DNA of 64,000 nt from Cloeon dipterum (Eukaryota > Arthropoda > Insecta > Ephemeroptera > Baetidae), in the NCBI RefSeq assembly GCF_949628265.1, contig NC_088788.1:14694001-14758000 (forward strand), given 5' to 3'. The stretch's first letter is position 1. Each line of letters starts with the position of its first letter. Shown here in pieces: positions 40,784 through 52,800 of the stretch. The position numbers and the translations under genes were made by a program. The notes beneath the pieces are model-generated. The model saw nothing but the letters and a program-made list of their open reading frames with translations. It searched no databases and was not told where the DNA came from.

Positions 40784-40986
40784 ATTATCTCCCACTCATT
40801 ATGTACATTTAGTTAAACCAAAGAAATTCTAGTGTTACCCTGCGCTGCCTGTTTCCCATTTTAGACTTTTAATGCAATGAATATCTAAATATGTTGAGGT
40901 TTAAAAATTTTATATCATCAAAAGGATCGTGATGATAAAGACTTATGGCTTGGTGTGCATGTCAGATGTGTGTATGTCGTTGGATG

Positions 40987-40992
40987 AATAAA
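40987..40992 (+). terminator. Poly(A) signal of DPAGT1
   Basis: AATAAA about 200 bases after the DPAGT1 stop codon and before the converging neighbour's 3' end. Confidence 0.7.
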
Positions 40993-41103
40993 ATGCAAAA
41001 ATGTCTAGAAATTCCACAAGTTATTATTAAAGATAACACTTCAAATGTAAATAGCGCGAAATTTTAATCGATTTGTTTTTAAATGCTCAGTACAACTCAC
41101 ATA

Positions 41104-41109
41104 TTTATT
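41104..41109 (-). terminator. Poly(A) signal of hydroxylysine kinase gene
   Basis: TTTATT on the plus strand (AATAAA on the minus) about 33 bases after the stop codon, predicting a very short 3' UTR. Confidence 0.65.
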
Positions 41110-41141
41110 GCCACAGTTTTTCAAGCTTTATTGGTTTTCTT

Positions 41142-43382
41142 CTATTGCTTTGTTTCATCAAAAGCCTGATCCAGAGATTTTGCGAATTCTTCATCTGAAA
41201 TTTGCCATGTTTTCTCCAAAACGGTCCATCCAGACCCTGATTTTGCCGTCTGCAGAACGTAGGTGTTGGTTGGATCCTGCGCGTGCGAATAGAGGCCCAT
41301 TACCAAGCTCTGACACAAACGGGCACAGATGCAAACCTGTCAATGGTTATTCCGATAAATTATTCGTGGAAAATGTTGCTTTAGTTTTACCCTCATGAGA
41401 CCTAGTTCAGTGGCACTCAGTGGCCTCAGCTTGTGGTACCCAGCCACCACAAGGGTGCCTGCGTGAACGGGGGTGAGGCTCTCTTTTGCCTGCAGCATCA
41501 TGTAGCACGCGGCCAGGGCGACCTCGAAAAGGTAGCAGTTGTACTGGGAGTCGCCAAAATCAAGCAATCCGTCCGACACCCACTGTTCTGAATGCTTGCG
41601 CACGAGAATGTTGTGCTCATTGTAGTCGCCATGGATCATTCCTGATGAGATTCATCGAATTAAATTATTTTTTCATTTGTTAAACCCTGGGATATTATAT
41701 TGTATTTTAAAAGTTTGCAACGGCCAAATGCAGATAAAATAGTTTTGTGGGAATTTTAATATAAAAGAAAAAAGAACCCGATTGGGAACTTAAAAAATAG
41801 TGGGTCAGTAAACAAATATTCAAATAACACTCAAAAAGACTTGTGGCTTATGAGTAGAATTATATCATAATTATAGTGCTAGAAACGTCGTTTAGAGATA
41901 TAATTACAATGAAATGTAGCATGCAGCTCCCTCAGGGTTTTTGCGAAAAACCGCATTATATATAACACACTGCGCATTACAAAAAACAGATTTTTGGAGT
42001 TCCTAAATTTTGCGTAAATTTTTTTCAAAACCACGTTCATTTTTACAGAATATCAATCATGAAAAATAAGTTTAAATTAGAAAAATTCTCAAGTAGTTAG
42101 TGGCAAAACTTTCCATTAGTTCGTAATGTAAGGAAGTGAAATTAAAAAATTTGCAAGATCATAATTAGGATAATTAAAAAACAAAATATATACATTTCAT
42201 CTCCTAACCGTGCAAACTAATGGAAAATTTCCATTTCCTACTTGAAAATTTTAATTTAATGTTTTTTTACGTCCTAACGGGCTGCACCAAAATTCCATAA
42301 TTGACCGCTCGAACGGGCAAAATTGGAAATTGGAAAAAATAAATTCAATATAGATACTTTATATTAAATGTTGGACGACGAAACTGTAATTGAAAAATAA
42401 AGTTTTAGTGCTAGTTGTTTCAAAATATAGTCGTTTTTTAACATCTATAGAATTTTCCAAACTCTTTTTCATATATATGACGCAAAACATGTCTTTTTTA
42501 ACCGTGGTCAAAATAAAAAATGCGGATTTCGTTCACTTCTACCCGTTACACAATTGATTAAACCTATCCCTGATTGTGTGAAATAAATAAAATTTTGCCT
42601 TTAGGAAGAGTTTCGATGAGAGGCATGACTCTGTCATTAAAAGCAGCAATCACATCGGCAACCAATTTTTTCTTGTCTTCATCAGTGACTGCAAAAAGGA
42701 AGTCCACCAACTTTGGAGTCGAGTCTAGAGCCCAGATGGTGGAATGGTTCTCGTAGGCGGCGTTTTGGAAGTCTTCCAGGGCTGTGTTGATTTCAGCCAG
42801 AAAGCTGCCTGTCTGGATGCACAGCTCGGAGTCTATCTTGATGTCATACAGGATTTTTCCAGGTTCAAATTGGAGGAGCCGCACTATGTGGTGAGCGCCA
42901 TTGATTTCCTCTACAGATAAGAGTTGCTCGTTGAGGTTTGGCATTGGCTGGGTGCATCTGATGTTCTTTGTTGCTAGAAATAATTTTATAATTTATTATT
43001 ATTGCATCGATTTATAGCATGAGTCAAAATTTACTCAAATGCAGCATCATTTTGTTCTGCGCCTCCACGTAAGACACTTTTTTGGAATCCATGGAGTTGA
43101 GGATTTTGAACACATAGCCATGAGGCCAAATTGACAGCAAATTTCCTTGTGGAGCTTCATCTTTAAGCTATGAAAATGACAAAACATTATACTTATGTAT
43201 AGCGTTGGTAAAATTGATAAAAGAATTTCCCTTACGAGAATATGGTAATTTTTGTCGTCATAAGCGTCTAACTCCTTTATCGACTCCACTTTTACTCCAT
43301 ACAACTTTTCAACCAGATCTCGTGCCTCCTCCACGCTGAGATTTGGGCGAATTTGCTGACCAGGCTTGAGTACCTCGCTCAT
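41142..43382 (-). CDS. HYKK: Hydroxylysine kinase (aminoglycoside phosphotransferase fold)
   Basis: The family phosphorylates 5-hydroxylysine with GTP in lysine/collagen breakdown. Exons in transcript order: 43382-43236, 43167-43035, 42973-42599, 41641-41391, 41336-41142; 366 residues (human about 373). The kinase signature HGDYNEHN (H222, D224, N229) is the catalytic loop, and LLDFGD (D246) is the metal-binding motif. The N-terminal part has NYHIL, KDEAPQGN and YVFKILNS, as in APH-type ATP/GTP-binding lobes. The third intron (42598-41642) joins ...LPKG to MIHGD only if a GC donor (AAAG|GCAAAA) is used; reading through instead hits a stop within about ten codons, and I see no usable GT. That intron also holds a foldback element. 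The substrate is inferred from family likeness. Confidence 0.92.
41642..42598 (-). other. GC-AG intron of the hydroxylysine kinase gene
   Basis: On the minus strand the donor reads AAAG|GCAAAA and the acceptor CTCATCAG|GA. Splicing here makes a glycine codon across the junction and restores the family-conserved order ...LPKG-MIHGDYN. Phase agrees on both sides. The weak match to GTAAGT makes this unusual even for a GC donor. Confidence 0.75.
42071..42260. mobile_element. Foldback/MITE-like inverted repeat in HYKK intron
   Basis: Matching arm segments occur in mirrored order: AAATTA (42,074), TCAAGTAG (42,089-42,096) and TTTCCATTAGTT (42,110-42,121) against AACTAATGGAAA (42,215-42,226), CTACTTGA (42,238-42,245) and TAATTT (42,252). 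Arms are imperfect and total about 60 bp each. No coding capacity. The order of blocks argues against chance, but the AT-richness weakens this. Confidence 0.5.
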
Positions 43383-44628
<1,246 letters not shown>

Positions 44629-44892
44629 ATGCCTGGAAAACCAGAAGAAAAGCCGGAGGAAAAGCCAGAGAATGAGCCGGAAAAGCAAAACGGGCAAGAG
44701 AATGGCGAGCAAGAGCAAGAGCAGGAAGCAGTGGTTCGTGAATTAACACAGACGGACCGTCTCAATCGCAGACTGCTCTCTTCGTTCCTGGAGCGAATGA
44801 ACTCTAACGACGACCTCATCCAGCGTTTCTCTTCGACCAACAACAACCAACTCCAATCACCAGACCAGTCGGCTGATGATTTCGCCACGTGA
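44629..44892 (+). CDS. Small acidic protein of unknown function, 87 aa
   Basis: Single-exon reading frame with an ATG preceded by AACGAAG, a reasonable start context. Residues 1-33 are low complexity, with KPEE-type repeats and Glu/Gln runs. Residues 41-58, QTDRLNRRLLSSFLERMN, form an amphipathic helix and are the only part that looks like a conserved motif. The C-terminal 30 residues are polar with Ser, Asn and Gln. No signal peptide or membrane span. I do not recognise the family. It has the same orientation as TIPIN, whose start lies 613 bases downstream. Coding status is supported by the intact frame, start context and the non-random helix, but not proven. Confidence 0.6.
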   Translation: MPGKPEEKPEEKPENEPEKQNGQENGEQEQEQEAVVRELTQTDRLNRRLLSSFLERMNSNDDLIQRFSSTNNNQLQSPDQSADDFAT

Positions 44893-45364
44893 AAAGCTTT
44901 TTGCAAACAGGGCTACGGACTCACTTTAGTTTTAAGGATCCAGAGAAGGGGGCGTGGCATTGTTTACTGATTTTGTGCAAGAGATTTTATAGTGGAACAA
45001 ATTTAACCAAATAATTTCGGAAAGAGTGAATTAGGAAAGAAAATTCACTAGCTAATGAAAACAAGCGGAACTTTCACATCCACGTCTTGTTTGCTTTGTT
45101 ATTGATTGCTACATTTTTTGACATTTTTATTCCTCATTTTTTATTAACAACAAAAACCGGTTTTTCGAGTTTTTTGTTTGATTGTGAAGTAAGCAGGAAA
45201 CTGGAAAACCTGAATTTATAATGAGATCATAGTGTAATTATTTGTTATATACATAATACTTACAGCTGCAGAAATATTTTATATTTATTGTTGTGATTGA
45301 TGTTACAAAATTGATAAAATTTAAGCTTTTACCGGTAATTTTTGTATCGCTACCGTAACCGTCA

Positions 45365-45385
45365 ATTGGCGGGATTTTCGCCAAT
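45365..45385. promoter_or_regulatory. E2F/CCAAT-like palindrome upstream of TIPIN
   Basis: Arms ATTGGCG (45,365-45,371) and CGCCAAT (45,379-45,385) flank seven bases; the left half continues as TTGGCGGGA, close to the E2F consensus TTTGGCGGGA. It lies about 120 bases before the TIPIN ATG. E2F drives S-phase genes, which fits TIPIN's role. Functional use is inferred. Confidence 0.5.
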
Positions 45386-45397
45386 CTGCTCTGCACT

Positions 45398-45410
45398 CAG
45401 CTGACAGCTG
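45398..45410. promoter_or_regulatory. Tandem CAGCTG E-boxes
   Basis: Two CAGCTG hexamers one base apart (45,398-45,403 and 45,405-45,410), about 95 bases upstream of the TIPIN start. Class A E-boxes bind bHLH proteins; role here unknown. Confidence 0.35.
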
Positions 45411-45504
45411 GCGCGATTGTTGTTCAGCAAGTACAGCAAGTATAAACTTGGAATTTGATTACCAGCTTTTTGTAAAAAAAATAGAGCAGTATCAAAAGGA
45501 AACC

Positions 45505-46712
45505 ATGGACACCGAGCATGATTTCGTTGAAGAAGATGATGAAGATTTGGACATGATCATTGAGCGTCAGGGTGATGCTTTTGAAGAAGCTGAAGATGAC
45601 GACCGCCGTCAAGGGGGAAGTGATGATGAAGCTGTGGAAGCCCCCAGTGGGAAGAAAAAAGATAATGGTGAGTTCACTTTGATAATAATTAATTTAAAAT
45701 TGTATCCAATATTATAAATAATATGATCTATCAACATACATACGCTTTTATTGTTCAAATATGACCGTAGTCGTGTATCAGTTATTGATATACATATTAA
45801 TCTGTACAATAACGTTAAACTTACAAAAAATACAATAACATAAATTTAATTTTGGTTCTACAAGCAAAACTCGCAAAGATACAATTATGTATATGTAATC
45901 TGTCTTGTTGGTCTTATTAAACAGTACAAATTTATTTTATGCTTGTATAATTTTTATAGTAATTATTACTTCCTCTCTTTTTGCCGTTTAACAGATGAGA
46001 AGGATGAAGACAAGAAGAAAAGGGTTCTGGCCCCACGGCCCAAGCTGGACCCACAGCGATTGATGGGACCGCGTGGCCTACTGGCTCTTGAAGCAGAGAT
46101 GAAAGATGTCAAGCTGAAGGGTAGAGGCCATGAGCTTCAAGATCTTGAACTAGTCTTAGGAAAGATGCAACACTGGGCGCATAGATTGTTCCCCAGCTAC
46201 ACATTTGATGACTGTTTGGACAAAATGGAAAAATTGGGCTCAAAGAAAAATGTTATGGTATTTAAAAGAAGAAAATCCAAACGGTTTTGTTAAACGCTAA
46301 TGAATAATCTTACAGGTACATTTAAAGAAAATCCGCATGGGTATGATTAGTTCTGAAGACATCCACGACACAACCATCAGAGGCGATGATTATGTTGAGG
46401 AAAGAGATGACGAGCCCAGTTTTACAGCACTCCTTGCTCAAACCAGAGCAGATTCGCCCCCACCTCTACCACCTGCGCCTCAGCCAGTACCTTCCTCAAC
46501 CAATCAGGTAAGGAGTGCTGCACCCTACCCTGATATGAAGACAGTTTTTATAATTTTTGAATCAGGGCCTTACGGACGAGCAAAGGGAAAGAATAATTCG
46601 CAACAGAATGATGGCCGAGGCAAGAAGACTGGAGCGGCTGAAGCAGCAACAAGAAGAAGAGAGGAGAATAGCAGAAGAGGAAAGTGCAGTTGGAGACCTG
46701 CTGTCGATGTGA
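45505..46712 (+). CDS. TIPIN: TIMELESS-interacting protein (Swi3/Csm3 family)
   Basis: TIPIN pairs with TIMELESS in the fork protection complex that stabilises stalled replication forks and supports the S-phase checkpoint in the nucleus. Exons: 45505-45667, 45995-46257, 46316-46507, 46566-46712; phases match and give 254 residues. The chosen ATG has a strong context (AACCATGG). Residues 1-70 are very acidic. The Swi3 domain at about 68-165 contains LDPQRLMGPRGL, MQHWAHRLFPSYTFDD and LGSKKNV-x-x-LKKIRMGM, all characteristic. A proline-rich linker follows at about residue 190, then a charged helix (EARRLERLKQQQEEERR) and a short acidic C-terminal end. The 3' end converges on MROH1, with 186 bases between the two stop codons. 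Confidence 0.96.
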
Positions 46713-46815
46713 TTAGTGTTCAAAGCACTCTTGCACAAAATATCCTGTGACCTGTGCCACTTTATACATAGTTAATATTTTTGTAAAATATCACGTTCTA
46801 ATAAGCATTAATTGA

Positions 46816-46821
46816 AATAAA
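46816..46821 (+). terminator. Poly(A) signal of TIPIN
   Basis: AATAAA about 105 bases after the TIPIN stop and 78 bases before the MROH1 stop on the other strand, so the two 3' UTRs probably touch or overlap. Confidence 0.65.
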
Positions 46822-46898
46822 AATCTTGGTGTAACAGATTATACATATATTTTGAGAATATTAATATTACATAAACTTAACTAGTGCAGCATTTGCGA

Positions 46899-49800
46899 CT
46901 AGAATGTGTAGAGATTTGACAATGATTGAGCCGCGGTTGCCCTTACTATCGGACAAGGGTCATCAAGCAGTTTCGTCAATTTAGTGGAGACCATTTCAAA
47001 AGAAGTGCTGTCCCCGAAACTGCACAATCTTCCAATCAGTGACGTAGCACACGCCCTTGTTTGCTGACGGACGCTTTTGGTGAAGCCGCATGCGTTTGTC
47101 AGCAGATTTTGAAGAATGTCCGGATAGGCTTCTGCCAAGCTGGGTACTAGAGACATGAAAACCTTTTCGTATGGCATTCCAGTTTTCAATTTATTCACGG
47201 CTGTCACGAATTTCTCGTCTGTAAGCACTTTCTGCAGTCCAACTATTCCAAGGTGGCAATCCTGCAGGAAAAAAAATCAAATTTTCAATCTTAAAACAAA
47301 GGACTGCGATTCAAAAGGAAACCTGCACAATCCTCGCATCTGTGTCGCTGAGTCCAATAAGCAAATTGATCAGCACGCTAGGCATTTGCTCCAAGAAAGC
47401 GTCACCGCCACACCCCTCAGCGCAAATGATCAACTGCACAAATACTTTGAAAGCGGCAACCCTGACAGACTTTGTCTCTTTGGTGAGGAAAGGAGTGACC
47501 CGGAGCACCAGGGACGATTGCATTTCGCCCACCTGCTGCTTAGTTACGTGGGGCAACACCGCCGCAAGGCCTGAGAGGGCCTCAGTGGCCATGCCAGCTG
47601 CCTTGCCCTCGCCAGGCGTTTCCTCCAGACCCTGTAGAAGCGCCACAAACACAGAGAATACGTATCTCTCCCTCTGAAATTAAAATGTATTGTTATTTTC
47701 ACTTTTCCAAAAGAAAATTCGAGCAAATACCAAATGAGGAGCGACGTTGGCAATGTGTGACAAGCCCTGCAAGCATAACTGGCGAACAGACGGGTTTTCG
47801 TCATCAAGCGAAGCAGTCAGCTGCTGAACGAGGCCTTCTAGCAAAACCGCATTGCACCCTGGCCATTGGACCAGCTATAAAATTCAGGAAATCATATTTG
47901 AATCAACAAATAATATAAATATTATATACTTCTGCCAAAACTGCGAGCACTGTTATCCTTGTCGATTCTTCAGGACTGGTGGCGTTTTGATTAATAACTG
48001 ATACCAGTTGAGGCACAATGTTCCCTTTTACCTCAATGACTCCACTGCAGATTGATATAAATTATACTATAGTTGCAATATATCTATTGAAATAATTGCA
48101 AGCCACATACCGAATGAGACTCTGAGTGGCAACCATAAACGAAGATAAATTTTCGCCAACGTCGACTCGACAGGAGCTAATAACATCTTCTAAATGAGCA
48201 CAACCACTTGCATTTAGCAGAGCTAGGCAAGCCTCAAGTGCAACTCTGTGAAAGTGAACAAATTTTACAAATTGAATCATTTCGCAATAATTCCTGGAAA
48301 TATTATGGAATGAAAATATCACAATCCTTACCTTCCTGGTACCAGTCCGTATGCTTCTCTGTTGGGCACAAAAGACAAGCTGCTCCTGGGTTTGCTCCCC
48401 TTCAGCGCCATGTTCACAGGCGTGCATGCACCAATAAATGCCGCCAACGAAATTAGAAGGGCGCTCAAGAGCTCAGGAAACGCCGATCTTGACAGATCGT
48501 GGATGATATTGCTCTCAGATTTCAGCATCACGCAGAGTCCATTAACAGCCTTAATAGTTAGGTTTCTAAATTACATTTGTTTTTCAAGGAAAATAAGCTT
48601 ACGGCCAATGGAATCGCTCGCGCAACCCTGGGGGCGCGCTCGTCTCTTGGTTCTTCCAGAAGTGGATTTGACGCGAGAAGGCAAAGCAAGTTGGAACACA
48701 CTTCGTTTGCTAAAGCTTCTTCTTTTGATATCCAGCGCCACAAACTCAGCGATGCTCTATTTAAGAAAATGGTACATCTCCATAACTAGAGAAAAATCTG
48801 GCTTACTCGGAGAAAGGCAGTGGTTGGTTTAGGAGGGCGTTAATCACAGCTTTCGGGTGATGCTGAGTTAGACTTCCAATACTGACAACTGCACCAGTTT
48901 TCACACTTTCAAAGCCTAGCTGAGGTGAAATCCTTAAGTAAGCATCTAAACAAAGATGTTTGTTTAGGCTGTTCCAAAAATCATATCAATTAGCTCTTAC
49001 TGATGATATTTGGAACCTGGTGGTATAGCTCGTGACCTTTTTCTTTCAATAGCGCTGTCAGCACCACAGAAGCTCCAGCAGAGCCTCCAGCCTCAGGATC
49101 AGTGAGAGACTGCATGACTGCATCTATCAAAGAAACCACCTGGCCACTTCCCAAGTGCCTCAAAATCACCTTAAAGCGCAGCAATGAAAATTCCAGAATT
49201 CCAGTTTATAAAAAAATCTACCTCAGAAATCAATGTTGAGCAATAGTACAGCGTGTCTGGGTCACTCTCTTTGGCAATTTTCGCCATAAATTCATCACTG
49301 ATTTCAGTCTTAAGCTTCTTGCAAACATCCCGTTGGCTTTCTCCAACGTAGAAGGTGTTGATTTCCATAGCCAAGCGAATGCACTCAACTCCACTTCGTC
49401 TGCACGCACCACTGATGTCCGTGCACCTGGGAATGCACAGCGCCAAAAGGGAAGTTGAGAAGCACAGTTTGCTTGGACACTGTAAATTTAATTTGCTTGA
49501 GTATTAATTAATGCGCTTGATTTACACTTGAGAGTACTACCTCGTGTCCAGGGGACAGATTATTTGCGTATGAGTGTAATACTGATTCCAGGACTTTAGT
49601 CGCGATGGTTCTTTTAGAGGGAATTGGGTTTTTAAGGTATGGCTCCAGCAGGGTGATTATTTCATCTAGAGAGGCAGGATTGACACCGGCGCTGAGCAAA
49701 ATTTTTTTAGGTACATCTAAGAGAGCTGTACACAGGATAGCATCTTCAGAGTTCTCCTCAATCACATAGGTAAAGATTTCCTTAAGGTATGCCAAACGTG

Positions 49801-52800
49801 TGTCGGGATTCACAGGTGGAGGAAGGCCCCTATAAGATTAAAATATGCACCTAAATAATGATCAAAAAATTTCAAGTTGTTCGTCTTACACAAGCGACGC
49901 TATGCACTGTATGGACATGACTCCACCCACTTTAAGTTGAGCCATAACAACGTCTAAAGCTTCATCCTTGCACGCTAGACCTGAACAGCTCACAGAAATT
50001 TTGTTCAACGCCACCAGGCCACTTTCCACGACAAATTGGTCCTGGATAAGAGGAATTAAAACAAAAATATTAAAATTGACTGCAAAACCAACCTTTGATT
50101 GTGAAATTTGTTCCAACATCCACTCCAAAATGTTAGTGCTTTCTAGCAGTGCCACTGCTCCAGGGATTCTGGTTGCGATTTCACCATAGCTTAAGAGCAA
50201 AGTCGCTCTAAGCCTATCAAATCTTAGGTTCTGGTCATTTCGCCTGTTTCAAAACCGTCTTTTAATAAAACACCAGATTATAAATGCTCAAAGGGATATT
50301 ACTTTGCTTTATCTCCACCCGTGATACTGGAGAAGAAGGAAGGCATGTACTTAGAGGTCATACTATTATTCTGGATCGGCAACTCTTTTGTTGCCAACTT
50401 CAGCTGGGATAAGGTGAGTTGCAGGTGGCCCTCGCCCTCCATTCCAGCACACCTGCCCAGAGCTGACGCGCAAATCTTAACAAATATTGCAAAAATATTT
50501 AAAAAGGTGCAAGAAATAAAAAATGAACCACCTACTTTCTGACAGTCTGGAAGTTTGGCAGCAGTGAGAGCTTCATGAATCAAGGTGTTTGCTACCATGG
50601 CATCTTTTTTGTAAACTGAAATGCTGACAAGACAAGAGAGCTGAGAATTTCGATTCTCCGGAAACAGATTGCTGTGTTGTTGACCAAGTTTGGTCAGAGC
50701 TTCAGCAAACTCAGACAGCCACACTAGGTCTGATACCGCCTTGACCAAAGACTTCATGAACTTCAAAAGCGACTCCTCCCACTTACTCTCGCTCCATTGA
50801 GAATCTATTTAAAGTAGTTGCATGTAGTAAAAAGACTATAATGTAATACTTTCTCTACCTTGTAACTCCTCAATGAGCTTTGAAGAACCGCAGTCGAGCA
50901 GGGCAGATAGCTCACCATCTGTGCCTGACGAAAGCGCTTTCATGAAGTTAAGTGTGTGAACTCCAACTTCAGGAAAAGGAGCGCCGATCAGCACAACGCA
51001 TTTTGCGAGCACCTCGGGCCACTTTGATTTTTCCAGAGGCTCTTTGGCGTGGAGCAGAGCCAGACACCTGGCCAGGAAGCCAGCGAGAGGCAGGTAATCA
51101 GGCTGCAAAAAGCACTTGAGCAGCAGCGGCATCAGGACTGGAGCCACCTGTGGAGCTGTCGTGCAGATCAGCACAAGTGAGTCTCGACAGGTTTGGCGGA
51201 ACTCCAAGCACTCATCCGTGGAGCCCGTTTGCTGACAGTTGTTGACAATGAATCTCAGGGCTTTGGCTCCCTCGTTGCCTGATATCACCTCTTTGTGGGC
51301 CAATACTACAATGACTTTTATGACAGCTCGCTTTACCTAGAAATAATACGTGTTTTTTTTTCTTAAAACAATTTGGCATTATAATAAAAAATTTTTACAT
51401 TTATTCATGCATGATTTTAGCTCAATGATTTTGTGTCTCGTGAAAAAAAATATGGAAAATTTGCTCATTTTTAAAGCAAAGAAAATTTTTTCGACCTGAG
51501 CTGGAATTAAGGCCAACACAACTGCTATGGCCTTAATACAACTGCTATCTAATTTATCACTTAAGTTCATCAACAAATTAAAACCAACTGTTTTTGTGTA
51601 TCCTTTTCTGAACATATAATTGATAAAAAACTGTAAATCAATAATAACCAAAATTCGAAAAAAACATCATTCTAACTGTAATATTTTTAAAGGATAATTT
51701 TAATTTGCTAATTTTGAGCAAATGACTGAAATCGCATCACAAAGAGAACCGTTTTTTACTGTTGATAACAAAAAAATTTTATCGGCTGAATATGTGACAA
51801 GATATTGTAAAATTGAATTCAAAATTTATCTAAGTGAAAAATCAAATCAGTTCATTTTGTGACAAGATTTTGGTAATTTTCCTATGCTCAAAATTAACAA
51901 ATTCAAATTACCTTTTAACATCATTATTACAAAATAATTTTTGGCTAAATTATGGCTTTAAATGAAACTTTCCCTGAAATAATAATAAAAATATTTCTGG
52001 CAAGCACATACTTTTAGAAAGTAAAAATATTATTAAAAATGTAGTATTTGGAAGTTAAACACTCAAAATTGTATTTTCCGTGATTTGATGTTTTTGCACT
52101 GTTTCTTTGTCACACCTAATAATTGCAATGGAGAAAGTTAAATAAATAAAAAGCGATCTTACTTTCAGACTAGGATCATCCAGAAGAGAGCTGACGACGG
52201 TTATAAGTGTGTTTAAATGTGAGACATGTCCTGCGCTAGCCAAGTGAGACAGGATGACCAAAGAAATGGCTTTGTCCTTGTCACTGCCACTCTTCATATG
52301 TTGCGTTAAGAAAGTGGAAAGTTTGTCTGGAAAATGTTTATCTGCAAAACACAATATGAGGCAAATCCCACATTTTTTTTAATTAATTACCAATTGTGTG
52401 GAAGCATCTGAGGGCTTCGTAATGGCTCTTGATGGTCAAGGGCTGCTCCAGGTCTGGTGCCTCCATCACCAGTTCAGTCAGGGCTGCCACGATTTGATCC
52501 AGAGGCGGCCAAGCTTTTACTTCAGGATGCGAGATGATTGCCTCTAGACACCTTGTCGCCTCCACTGGTAAAGGGTGTCTCTTTTTTCTCAGGCTTAAAA
52601 TGGTTGTAAGCAGACCAGGGGATGAAGTCTCCACTCGACCAGGAGGCAGAAGCGATAACGTGGAACTGATCGCATGCAGCACTTGCTCCCGCAACTGGAA
52701 ATATGTTAAAACGTTAAATTTAATTCAAAAATAATACCATCATTCAACCTGAGGGTCTCTTGACTCTGGGAGCCAGACGTTGGCGATTGTCGTGAACGCC

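Larger units (their letters stand above)
44893..45504 (+). other. Intergenic and TIPIN promoter region
   Basis: AT-rich spacer after the 87-residue gene; the last 150 bases hold the E2F-like palindrome and two E-boxes described separately. No coding signal. Confidence 0.6.

Noticed and set aside
45448..45504. Upstream in-frame extension of TIPIN from a TTG codon
   Set aside because: No ATG there; the ATG at 45,505 has a strong start context and the extension shows no family likeness.
51379..51651. 90-codon minus-strand frame within an MROH1 intron
   Set aside because: The flanking exons join in phase 0 without it and the sequence is AT-rich low complexity with no HEAT-repeat pattern.
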